DNA of 64,000 nucleotides from Nonomuraea jiangxiensis. GTDB lineage: Bacteria > Actinomycetota > Actinomycetes > Streptosporangiales > Streptosporangiaceae. Position numbers and translations under genes: made by a program. Below the pieces are notes generated by a model that did no database searches, had not been told where the DNA came from, and saw only the letters and a list, made by a program, of their open reading frames with translations. This document shows, piece after piece, positions 19,002 through 26,317 of the stretch (within the stretch, counting starts at the first letter, position 1; every line of letters begins with the position of its first letter). Location: assembly GCF_900099965.1 (NCBI RefSeq), contig NZ_FNDJ01000028.1, forward strand, positions 1 to 64,000, in the 5' to 3' direction.

Positions 19002-19625
19002 GTGGCCTTCGACGGCATCCCGCGCAAGGCTTTCGACTTCTACAAGGAACTGGAGGCGAACAACACGCGCGAACACTGGCACGCGCACAAGGCCGACTAC
19101 GACAGCGCCGTGCGCGCGCCGCTCCAGGCGCTGCTGGAGGAGCTGGAGGAGGAGTTCGGGCCGGCCAAGCTGTTCCGGCCGCAGCGTGACACGCGGTTCA
19201 GCAACGACAAGTCGCCGTACAAGACCAGCCAGGGCGCCACCGTCGGCGGCGAGGGACATGCGGGCTACTACCTGCAGCTCTCCGCCGAAGGGCTGTTCGT
19301 GGGCGCCGGCTTCCACGCCTTCGCCTCCGACGACACCGGCCGCTACCGGGCGGCCGTGGCCGACGACAAGTCGGGCCCCGAGCTGCGGCAGATCGTGGAC
19401 CGGCTGACCGGCAAGGGGTTCTCGCTCGTGGGGGAGCGGGTCAAGACCCAGCCGCGCGGCTACTCGGCCGACCATCCGCGCATCGAGCTGCTCCGCTACA
19501 AGTCGCTGGGCGCCGAGAAACGTATCCCGGTGACCAAGGCCACCGGGAAGCAGGCTCTGTCCGGAGTCCGCGACTCCTGGCGTGACCTGCGTCCCCTGGT
19601 GGAGTGGCTGGCCACGCACGCCTGA
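19002..19625 (+). CDS. DUF2461 (TIGR02453) family protein
   Basis: The product has 207 residues from GTG at 19002, placed after a GGAGGGAGGACG ribosome-binding site; a GTG at 18987 would precede that site and is less likely. FYKELEANNTREHWHAHKADY and FRPQRDTRFSNDKSPYKTSQ are the family signatures. The family is widespread and uncharacterised. It lies 21 nt after the DAHP synthase but is likely a housekeeping gene bordering the cluster. Confidence 0.85.
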   Translation: MAFDGIPRKAFDFYKELEANNTREHWHAHKADYDSAVRAPLQALLEELEEEFGPAKLFRPQRDTRFSNDKSPYKTSQGATVGGEGHAGYYLQLSAEGLFVGAGFHAFASDDTGRYRAAVADDKSGPELRQIVDRLTGKGFSLVGERVKTQPRGYSADHPRIELLRYKSLGAEKRIPVTKATGKQALSGVRDSWRDLRPLVEWLATHA

Positions 19626-19782
19626 CCCGCGCCGGGCGGGCCGGCCCGCTTCGCCGCGCCCGTCCCGCGAGCGAACTTTCCGGGGGCTGCGGCGTTCGGC
19701 GTCGTCCTGCGAGCGGGTTCGCGACTACGTCCCCTGTCGTAGCGGAGTGCGAACAGAGGCATTCGTCCGGTGAAGGAGTGAC

Positions 19783-20754
19783 CTATCCCGCTTGTCGACG
19801 GTGGCCGCGCCCCGGCACATGGCCGTTGGTCGGGTCTGTAGCAGGGAGTTTCGTGATTTCGCCGGACCTGGAGGTGTCGTAGCCGCCCAGCGCGGAGATC
19901 CTGGAACGCAGGGTCGGCTTCCGCAGTGCGGCGATGAGATGGGCGGCCGGGTCGAGGGCGTGCCCGGCCAGCCCGATGTCGAAGTCCTCCCAGGTCAGGG
20001 GGATGAATTCGAGGTCCAGGTCGGTCGCGGCCGAGCGGACTCCGAGGCCGGCGTCGACGGTGCCGGTGGCGACGGCCAGGGCGACTTCGAGATGGGTGTT
20101 GACCTGCGGTCCTCTGAGGCCGTCGGGGTCGTGGCCGTCGGCGAGGAGCAGCCGGTCCAGCAGGATCCGGGTCCCCGTACCCGGGCGTCGGGAAGCGATC
20201 CGCCGCTCTGCGAGATCGGCGATGCCGGTGATGCGGCGGGGGTTGCCCGGCGGCACGATCAGCCCCTGCTCGCGTCGCCAGAGGTGGATCAGGTGCGGTT
20301 CCAGGCCCCGTAGCATGCCGAGCGCGAAGGGCGCGTTGTAGACCCCGGTGTGGTGCAGCAGGTGGATCGCGGCGCCGTCGGCGTGACCTTGGCGCACCGC
20401 GTTGAGGCCGGCCACACTGCCCTCGCGCGTGACGATTCTCAGCCGTCCGTCCAGAGCGCCGGTGAGGAGGTCGAGGGCGGGATCGTCGCTGCCCGCGAGG
20501 GTGAGGACCGAGTCCACCTGCAGGAACCGCCGGGCGGCGAGCGCGGCGCCGGAGGCGACGCGTGCGCGGCGTCGGTCGGCCAGTTCGAGCACTCCCGCGT
20601 CGGCGAGTTGACGCTGTGCCCGGCTGACGGTCGAGGCGGTGGTGTGCCACTGCTGGGCGAGCTCGCGGACCCCCGGCAGTTCGTCGCCGGGGTGAAGGGT
20701 TCCGGCGCTTATCTGGTGGGCGAGCTCGGTGCATATATCCCGATATCGGGTCAC
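19783..20754 (-). CDS. GntR-type winged-helix regulator with PBP-like sensor domain
   Basis: The product has 323 residues from GTG at 20754; a longer frame would overrun tupA. Residues 1-70 are a GntR winged helix (LHPGDELPGVRELAQQWHTT, then ASTVSRAQRQLADAGVLEL). The rest is a periplasmic-binding-protein-like domain used as a cytoplasmic sensor (EQGLIVPPGNPRRI, GTGTRILLDRLL, HLEVALAVATGTVDAGLGVR). The same domain is fused to MoeA 12 kb downstream. Being divergent from tungstate import genes, it probably senses tungstate/molybdate or a cofactor intermediate and controls the module, in place of ModE. The C-terminal ~25 residues look unstructured. Confidence 0.85.
   Translation of the reverse strand: MTRYRDICTELAHQISAGTLHPGDELPGVRELAQQWHTTASTVSRAQRQLADAGVLELADRRRARVASGAALAARRFLQVDSVLTLAGSDDPALDLLTGALDGRLRIVTREGSVAGLNAVRQGHADGAAIHLLHHTGVYNAPFALGMLRGLEPHLIHLWRREQGLIVPPGNPRRITGIADLAERRIASRRPGTGTRILLDRLLLADGHDPDGLRGPQVNTHLEVALAVATGTVDAGLGVRSAATDLDLEFIPLTWEDFDIGLAGHALDPAAHLIAALRKPTLRSRISALGGYDTSRSGEITKLPATDPTNGHVPGRGHRRQAG
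20739..20750. promoter_or_regulatory. 12-bp palindrome, candidate operator
   Basis: CCCGATATCGGG is a perfect palindrome immediately downstream of the regulator's GTG start, 47 bp before the regulated tupA leaderless -10. It could be an operator for the regulator. No second copy was found before the other tungsten genes, so this is tentative. Confidence 0.35.
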
Positions 20755-20762
20755 GTCTGCAC

Positions 20763-20802
20763 AACTTACCCTTGCGCTGTTCTGAAGTAGCACAGATAGG
20801 GT
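20763..20802. promoter_or_regulatory. Divergent leaderless promoters of the regulator and tupA
   Basis: On the + strand TAGGGT (20797-20802) is followed by seven bases and the tupA ATG. On the - strand TAAGTT (plus 20763-20768) is followed by eight bases and the regulator GTG. Both fit the TANNNT -10 of actinobacterial leaderless genes, and neither start has a ribosome-binding site. A weak dyad CTGT..ACAG lies between them. Confidence 0.5.
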
Positions 20803-20809
20803 CACAGCC

Positions 20810-21679
20810 ATGCGCAGAGGGCTCTTGGTCGTTTTAGCGTGGGTCGCGGCGGTCTCATTGGCCGCCTGTGGGAACGGCGCCTCCTCCAGCGGGCCGGCGC
20901 CGAACTCCGCGGCGGAGAAGTCGCTGATCTTGGCGACCACGACCAGTACTCAGGACAGTGGGTTGCTCGACGAGTTGCTGCCGGCGTTCACCCGCGACAG
21001 CGGCTGGCAGGTCAAGACCGTGGCGGTCGGCAGCGGGCAGGCCATCGAGCTGGGCCGTCGGGGTGAGGCCGACGTGCTGCTGGTGCATTCCCCCGCGGCG
21101 GAGGAGAAGTTCGTGGCCGAGGGCAGCGCCGGCTCGCGACGGCTGGTGATGCACAACGACTTCGTGCTCCTGGGTCCGCGGGCCGACGCGGCCAAGATAC
21201 GGGGCAAGAGCAGCGTGGATGCGATGAAGGAGATCGCGGGCGCGCAGGCGGTGTTCGTCTCCCGGGGTGATGACTCAGGTACGCACTCCAAGGAGAAGGA
21301 CCTCTGGTCCAAGGCCGGTGTGACCCCGGGCGGCACCTGGTACCAGTCCACCGGGCAGGGCATGGGCGAGACCCTGCGGGTCGCCGGCGAGAAGGAGGCG
21401 TACACGCTGTCGGACCGGGCCACCTATCTCACCCAGCGCGACACCCTGGCGCTGGAGGTGCTCAGCGAGGGCGATGCGGGCCTGCTGAACGTCTACCACG
21501 TCATCGAGATGACCAAGAAGTCGGGAAGCCGGGTGCGGCCCGACGGCGCGAAGGCGTTCGCCGACTGGATCGTCGCGCCGCCCGCGCAGCGGCTCATCGG
21601 CGAGTTCGGGCGGGAGAAGTTCGGCCGGCCGTTGTTCACCCCCGACGCCGGAGCGGACGAAGCCACGCTGGGCCAGTGA
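20810..21679 (+). CDS. tupA: Tungstate ABC transporter substrate-binding lipoprotein
   Basis: The product has 289 residues. The N-terminus is a lipoprotein signal with Cys20 in LAAC. The mature part has the TupA signatures LILATTTSTQDSGLLDELLP and VFVSRGDDSGTHSKE, whose Thr/Ser/Arg residues contact the oxyanion. TupA proteins bind tungstate much more tightly than molybdate, and unlike ModA they have this TTTST start. It is the first gene of tupABC. The following enzyme genes include tungsten aldehyde oxidoreductase, which supports the metal assignment. Confidence 0.93.
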   Translation: MRRGLLVVLAWVAAVSLAACGNGASSSGPAPNSAAEKSLILATTTSTQDSGLLDELLPAFTRDSGWQVKTVAVGSGQAIELGRRGEADVLLVHSPAAEEKFVAEGSAGSRRLVMHNDFVLLGPRADAAKIRGKSSVDAMKEIAGAQAVFVSRGDDSGTHSKEKDLWSKAGVTPGGTWYQSTGQGMGETLRVAGEKEAYTLSDRATYLTQRDTLALEVLSEGDAGLLNVYHVIEMTKKSGSRVRPDGAKAFADWIVAPPAQRLIGEFGREKFGRPLFTPDAGADEATLGQ

Positions 21680-21701
21680 GCCCGGCCGGGGAGGTCACTC
21701 G

Positions 21702-22403
21702 ATGGACGTGCTGTTCGGCGGGTTCGCGGACGCGATCAGGCTGCTGCTTTCCGGGGACGAGGACAGCTGGTCGATCACCGCGCTGACCCTGCGCGTCTCG
21801 CTGACCGCGACCGCGATCGCCCTGCTGGTGGGATTGCCGCTCGGCGCGATCGTGGCGCTGGCCCGCTTCCCGGGCCGGCGGATCCTGCTGGCGGCGGCCA
21901 ACACGGGGATGGGCATGCCACCGGTGGTGGTCGGCCTGTTCGTCACCGTGCTGCTGTGGCGCAGCGGACCGCTGGGCGGGCTCGGGCTCCTCTACACTCC
22001 GACCGCGATGATCGTCGCACAGGCCGCGATCGCCACTCCGATCGTGATCGCACTGGTCGCGGCCGCATTGCAACAGGTCGATCCCGACTTCCGCGTTCAG
22101 ATGCGGGGCTTGGGAGCGACCCCTATCCGCGCGCTCGTGGCGCTGCTGGGCGAGGCCAGACTGCCGCTGCTGGCCGGGGCGATGGCCGCGTTCGGGGCAG
22201 TGGTGAGCGAAGTCGGGGCCGCGCAGATGGTCGGCGGAAATCTGGTGGGACAGACCCGGGTGCTGACCACCGCCGCCGTACTGGCCACCAGCCGGGGCCA
22301 GTTCTCGCTCGCGATCGCCTTCGGCATGATCCTGCTGCTGATCGCGTTCGGTGTGAACCTGTCGCTGACCCTGATCCAGCAGCAACGGACGGCGCCGCGA
22401 TGA
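21702..22403 (+). CDS. tupB: Tungstate ABC transporter permease
   Basis: The product is a 233-residue integral membrane protein with about five or six hydrophobic segments and the coupling loop MRGLGATPIRALVALLGEAR (an EAA-type loop). GMGMPPVVVGLFVTVLLWRS is typical of TupB. A GGGGAGG ribosome-binding site precedes ATG, 22 nt after tupA. Its stop overlaps the ATPase start. Confidence 0.92.
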   Translation: MDVLFGGFADAIRLLLSGDEDSWSITALTLRVSLTATAIALLVGLPLGAIVALARFPGRRILLAAANTGMGMPPVVVGLFVTVLLWRSGPLGGLGLLYTPTAMIVAQAAIATPIVIALVAAALQQVDPDFRVQMRGLGATPIRALVALLGEARLPLLAGAMAAFGAVVSEVGAAQMVGGNLVGQTRVLTTAAVLATSRGQFSLAIAFGMILLLIAFGVNLSLTLIQQQRTAPR

Positions 22404-23455
22404 GCGCGGGGATCGGGTGCCGAGACCTGCGGGTGCACGCCGGCGGCCGGGAACTGCTCAGCGTGCCGGAGCTGCACGTCGCGTCGGGACGCACGTTGGC
22501 CGTGCTCGGGCCCAACGGCGCCGGCAAGTCCACCCTGCTGCGTGCGCTGGGTCTGCTCAGCAGCCACCGCGTCAGCGGACAGATCCTGCTGGACGGCCGT
22601 CCCGCGACCCGGTCACAGATGCGCGACGCGATCGGGGCCGTGTTGCAGCGGCCGATCCTGCGCCGTGGCACGGTGGCCGACAACGTGATCAGCGGACTGC
22701 GTTTCCGCGGTGTGAGCCGCCGCGAGGCCCGCGACCGCGCACGACCGTGGATCGAGGCGCTCGCCCTCGGCCCTCTCGCCGACCGGGACGCCCGCAGCCT
22801 GTCCATCGGCGAGGCCCAGCGGGTCAGCATCACCCGCGCGCTGGCGGCCGGCCCCCGGGTACTGCTGCTCGACGAGCCGTTCACCGGGCTGGACAGCACC
22901 ACCCGCGCCGACCTGCTCGCCGACCTGCGCGCCGCGCTGACCGGGCAGCCCACCGCCACCATCATGGTCACCCACGACCGGCAGGAGGCCCTGGCCCTGG
23001 CCGAGGAAACCGCGCTGCTGATCGGCGGCCGGATCCGCCAGCACGGCCCCACCACCGACGTGCTGGACCAGCCCGGTGACCCCGACACGGCTCGGCTGCT
23101 CGGCTACACCAACCTTCTCCCGCCGGCTCTCACCGGCCTGGCGGAGACCCTGGTCGCGCGGCCCGAGCACACCCGGCTCGTCCTCGACTCCCACGACGAG
23201 CACGACGACGACACCCGGTCGGTGACCGGGACACTGCGCCGGACCGTCGCACTCGGCATCGCCACCCGCGTCGACGTCGACACCTCCGCCGGCCCGCTGA
23301 CCTGCCTGCACCCCGGCGACGTGCTCGCCACCGAGCTTCCCCCCACCGGCGGCGAGGTCCGTGTCAGGATCCGGCACGCGCGGTCGTTGAACGACGCCGA
23401 CCAGGACGAACCGGCGGCACGCCTCGCGTCCGGGACGAGGGCTTCCACGCCCTGA
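22400..23455 (+). CDS. tupC: Tungstate ABC transporter ATPase
   Basis: The product has 351 residues. Walker A is GPNGAGKSTLLRAL and Walker B VLLLDEPFTGLD with H-loop MVTHDR. The signature is LSIGEAQRV, so its second Gly/Gln positions differ from LSGGQ, as in several tungstate/molybdate ATPases. After ~250 residues there is a C-terminal domain (GTLRRTVALGIATRVDVDT, GDVLATEL) with the look of a TOBE/molybindin domain, which could bind oxyanion and regulate transport. ATGA overlap with tupB. Confidence 0.92.
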   Translation: MSAGIGCRDLRVHAGGRELLSVPELHVASGRTLAVLGPNGAGKSTLLRALGLLSSHRVSGQILLDGRPATRSQMRDAIGAVLQRPILRRGTVADNVISGLRFRGVSRREARDRARPWIEALALGPLADRDARSLSIGEAQRVSITRALAAGPRVLLLDEPFTGLDSTTRADLLADLRAALTGQPTATIMVTHDRQEALALAEETALLIGGRIRQHGPTTDVLDQPGDPDTARLLGYTNLLPPALTGLAETLVARPEHTRLVLDSHDEHDDDTRSVTGTLRRTVALGIATRVDVDTSAGPLTCLHPGDVLATELPPTGGEVRVRIRHARSLNDADQDEPAARLASGTRASTP

Positions 23456-23517
23456 AACCCGGCGGCCGATCGCGTGACCCCCACCGGCCCCGCGTGAGAG
23501 GAATCGACGGCGTGGCC

Positions 23518-23523
23518 TAGCAT
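23518..23523 (+). promoter_or_regulatory. Leaderless -10 element of the mobA-moaD fusion
   Basis: TAGCAT lies six bases before ATG at 23530, with no ribosome-binding site close to the start. This fits a leaderless promoter inside the tungsten module. Confidence 0.45.
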
Positions 23524-23529
23524 GCGGGC

Positions 23530-24375
23530 ATGACGACTGCTGCCGGCGTTGTGCTTGCGGGCGGGCGCTCCACGCGGATGGGGCAGCCCAAGGCCTGGCT
23601 GGAGTGGCACGGTTCGACGTTGCTGTATCGAGCCGCCGCTGTCCTGGCCAGGGCGGTGGACGGTCCGGTCGTCGTGGTGGCGGCCCCAGGGCAGGAGCTC
23701 CCGCCACTGCCCTCGAACGTCTCGGTGGCCGAGGATCCGGTGGAAGGGCTGGGCCCCATGCAGGGCCTGGCCGTGGGGCTCGCGGCGGTGGCCGACCGGG
23801 CCGAGACGGCCTTCGTGTGCTCCACCGACATGCCGTTCCTCCACCCGGCCTTCGTCCGCCGCGTCCTGCGTGCCCTGCCCGCCGGGACGGACGTCGCGTT
23901 GCCGGTGGCCCGAGGCTTCCGGCAGCCCCTGGCCGCCGGCTACCGAACCGCACTGGCCGGGCTGGTCAAGGACCTCCTGGCGGCGGGCGACCTGCGGCCG
24001 GGCATGCTCTTCAAGCACTGCGAGGTGGCCCAGCTCAGCGACGAGGAGTTGCTGGCCGACGCCGAGCTCGCGCGGCGCGACCCGGAGCTGGAGTCCGTGG
24101 TGAACGTCAACTCCCCGGACGACTACGCGGCGGCCCGTGACCGGCCGCCACCGCAGGTCGTGGTGGAGTGCTTCGGCGCGCTGGCGAGGAACGGCGGCCA
24201 TCGGCCGCGCGAGGTCCAAGCCGCCACCCTCGGGGCCGCCGCCGCCGCGGTCGGCCTCACCCTGAACCGCCACGTGGTGGCCGCGCTCAACGGCGATCAG
24301 GTCACCAGGGACGAGTGGCTGCCCCTGGTGGCGGGGGACACCGTCGCCTTCCTGTCCGCGGACGCCGGCGGCTGA
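23530..24375 (+). CDS. MobA-MoaD fusion: Mo/W-cofactor guanylyltransferase with ubiquitin-like sulfur carrier
   Basis: The product has 281 residues. Residues 1-200 are a MobA-type nucleotidyltransferase: VVLAGGRSTRMGQPKAWLEW is the GTP-binding signature, STDMPFLHPAFV contains the metal Asp, and VVNVNSPDD is the C-terminal family motif. After a short linker (~205-281) comes a MoaD/ThiS-like beta-grasp domain ending exactly in Gly-Gly. That diglycine is where MoeB/MoaZ-type enzymes adenylate and thiocarboxylate MoaD for dithiolene formation. One polypeptide could thus serve two separate cofactor steps, sulfur donation and GMP attachment. No MoaE partner is in the window. The next gene is the tungsten oxidoreductase. 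Confidence 0.85.
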   Translation: MTTAAGVVLAGGRSTRMGQPKAWLEWHGSTLLYRAAAVLARAVDGPVVVVAAPGQELPPLPSNVSVAEDPVEGLGPMQGLAVGLAAVADRAETAFVCSTDMPFLHPAFVRRVLRALPAGTDVALPVARGFRQPLAAGYRTALAGLVKDLLAAGDLRPGMLFKHCEVAQLSDEELLADAELARRDPELESVVNVNSPDDYAAARDRPPPQVVVECFGALARNGGHRPREVQAATLGAAAAAVGLTLNRHVVAALNGDQVTRDEWLPLVAGDTVAFLSADAGG

Positions 24376-24380
24376 GGTCG

Positions 24381-24386
24381 TAGGGT
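24381..24386 (+). promoter_or_regulatory. Leaderless -10 element of the aldehyde oxidoreductase gene
   Basis: TAGGGT is followed by six bases and ATG at 24393, the same hexamer and spacing class as upstream of tupA. No ribosome-binding site is seen. Confidence 0.5.
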
Positions 24387-24392
24387 CGGGAT

Positions 24393-26195
24393 ATGGCGCC
24401 TGGTGGATTCTTCGGACGAGCCCTACTCGTGGACGTCGCCGGCAGGGAGGCGAGAAGCGCTCCCTACGAGCTGGACGAGCGGGTGCTGCGGTCCTACCTG
24501 GGCGGGGTGGGCCTCGGCACGTGGCTGCTGCACCGGCTGGCACCCGCCGGGGTCGATCCCCTTGCTCCTGAGGCACCGTTGGCTTTCGTCTTCTCCTCGC
24601 TGGTCGGCACCCCGTTGACGACCAGCGCGAAGTTCGCGGTCGTGGCCAAGTCACCGCTGACCGGGCTGCTGACCGACGCCCTCGCGTCCAGCCAGTTCGC
24701 CATCGCCGGCAAGCTGACCGGGCATGACGCGCTCGTGATCCGTGGTCGCGCCGACGAGCTCTCGGTGCTGCTGATCGACGGCGACGGCGTGCGTCTCGAA
24801 CCGGCTCCTGAACTCGCCGGGCTGACCGCGGCCGAGGCCGAGTCCGCGGCGCGGGCGCGGTTCGGCCGCAACTGGCGCACCGCGGCCATCGGCCCGGCGG
24901 GCGAGCGCCAGGTGAGATACGCGACCATCAGCCACGACGGCCGTCACGCCGGCCGGGGTGGCCTGGGCGCGACGATGGGCGCGAAGAACATCAAGGCGGT
25001 GCTGGTCAGAGCGGCGACCAAGGTGTCGGTCGCGGACCAGCCCGGGGTTCTCGCCGCCGCCCGCGACCTGCGCCGGCGTAGCTTCGGCCCGGCCACCGCG
25101 AAATACCGTGAGCTGGGTACGCTGGCCAACCTCCTGGCGTTCAACGCCGTCAGCACCCTGCCCACCCGCAACTTCACCGCGGCGACCTTCGAAGGCGCGC
25201 CCCAGCTGGCCGCCGAGGAGCTGCACGAGCTGCGTGGGGTGGCCCGCAACAGCTGCGCGTCGTGCTCCATCGGCTGCGAGCACATCTACTCGCGCAAGGG
25301 CGGCGGCAGCCAGCGGATGGAGTACGAGAACGTCTTCGCGCTCGGCCCGCTGTGCGGCGTGTCCGACCCCGATGAGGTGTTCGCCGCCAGCGCGCGCTGC
25401 GACGAGCTGGGCATCGACACCATCTCGGCGGGCGGCACGATCGCGTGGGCCATGGAGTGCGTCGAACGCGGTCTGCTCGACGAGCCGTGGCTGCGGTTCG
25501 GCGACGGCGCGGCGCTGTTGCGCGCGCTGGACGCGATCGGGGAGCGGTCACCCGGTCTCGGGGAGCTGCTCGCGCAGGGCTCCCGCCACGCCGCCGGCGT
25601 GGTCGGGCACGGTTCGATCGACTTCGCGCCGCAGGTCAAGGGGCTGGAGCTGCCCGGTTACGAGCCGCGCAGCCTGCAGTCGATGGCGCTCGGGCTCGCG
25701 GTGAACGCCAGGGGAGCCGACCACAACCGGTCCGGTGCGTACGAGGCCGACCTGTCGGGCGAGCTCGACCGGCTGGCAGGCGGCTCCGCCCATGTCGCCG
25801 CCGCGGTCGACACCGAGGACCGCGCCGCGGTCATGGACTCGATGATCCTGTGCAAGTTCCTGCGCGGCGTCTTCGAGGACCCCTTCACGGAGTGGTCCAA
25901 GCTGCTCGTGCTGGTCACCGGATGGCAGCTCGACGCGACCGAGCTGCGGGACACCGCGCGGCGGATCGTGCGGGCCAAGCGCGCCTTCAACCTGCGCGAG
26001 GGAGCCACCGCGGCCGACGACACGCTGCCCGCCCGGATGCTGGAGACACCGCTGGAGCTCGGCTCCGGTCGTCGTGCGGTGCTGGACGCCGACCGCCTGC
26101 GGTCGATGATCGCCGGTTACTACGCGGCGCGCGGCCTGGACCAGGAGGGGCGCGTCGCCGCGGCCGATCTCCCGGACCTGCTGCTCGACGCGTAG
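24393..26195 (+). CDS. aor: Tungsten-containing aldehyde:ferredoxin oxidoreductase family protein
   Basis: The product has 600 residues, the usual family length. The 4Fe-4S ligands are C288-A-S-C291-S-I-G-C295 and C487 (MILCKFLRG), matching the positions in the archaeal AOR structure almost number for number. The N-terminal domain has the bis-pyranopterin contact pattern GRGGLGATMGAKNIKAVLV, and EYENVFALGPLCG and GADHNRSG lie near the tungsten site. It would oxidise aldehydes to acids (or reduce acids) with ferredoxin or, as inference, through the NuoEF-like protein encoded 3 kb downstream. Tungstate import and cofactor genes precede it directly. Confidence 0.92.
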   Translation: MAPGGFFGRALLVDVAGREARSAPYELDERVLRSYLGGVGLGTWLLHRLAPAGVDPLAPEAPLAFVFSSLVGTPLTTSAKFAVVAKSPLTGLLTDALASSQFAIAGKLTGHDALVIRGRADELSVLLIDGDGVRLEPAPELAGLTAAEAESAARARFGRNWRTAAIGPAGERQVRYATISHDGRHAGRGGLGATMGAKNIKAVLVRAATKVSVADQPGVLAAARDLRRRSFGPATAKYRELGTLANLLAFNAVSTLPTRNFTAATFEGAPQLAAEELHELRGVARNSCASCSIGCEHIYSRKGGGSQRMEYENVFALGPLCGVSDPDEVFAASARCDELGIDTISAGGTIAWAMECVERGLLDEPWLRFGDGAALLRALDAIGERSPGLGELLAQGSRHAAGVVGHGSIDFAPQVKGLELPGYEPRSLQSMALGLAVNARGADHNRSGAYEADLSGELDRLAGGSAHVAAAVDTEDRAAVMDSMILCKFLRGVFEDPFTEWSKLLVLVTGWQLDATELRDTARRIVRAKRAFNLREGATAADDTLPARMLETPLELGSGRRAVLDADRLRSMIAGYYAARGLDQEGRVAAADLPDLLLDA

Positions 26196-26249
26196 CCGGT
26201 CGCGTGTAGCAGGGGGCTCGGCGGGCATGGCCCGGTACTCGACAACAGG

Positions 26250-26297
26250 ACAATTGCGGCAGTTAAATTGTATGCCGTATTCTGTATGCTCTACATT
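26250..26297 (+). promoter_or_regulatory. Promoter/operator region of the formate dehydrogenase operon
   Basis: This 120-bp gap is the most AT-rich stretch of the module. It holds an inverted repeat ACAATT/AATTGT (26250-26255, 26266-26271), a direct repeat TGTATGC at 26269 and 26283 (14-bp period), and a possible -35 TTGTAT (26268) with -10 TACATT (26292), spacer 18. The repeat around the -35 suggests an activator or repressor site. The start codon follows 20 nt later behind GAGGTTG. Confidence 0.45.
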
Positions 26298-26317
26298 GCT
26301 CGACTGATGAGGTTGAG

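Noticed and set aside
19636..19649. Palindrome GCGGGCCGGCCCGC after the DUF2461 gene as a terminator
   Set aside because: It has no loop and no U run; such GC palindromes are expected by chance at this base composition.
20755..20940. A longer start for the GntR regulator (up to 20940)
   Set aside because: It would overlap tupA head to head; the GTG at 20754 fits the usual GntR start and has a leaderless -10.
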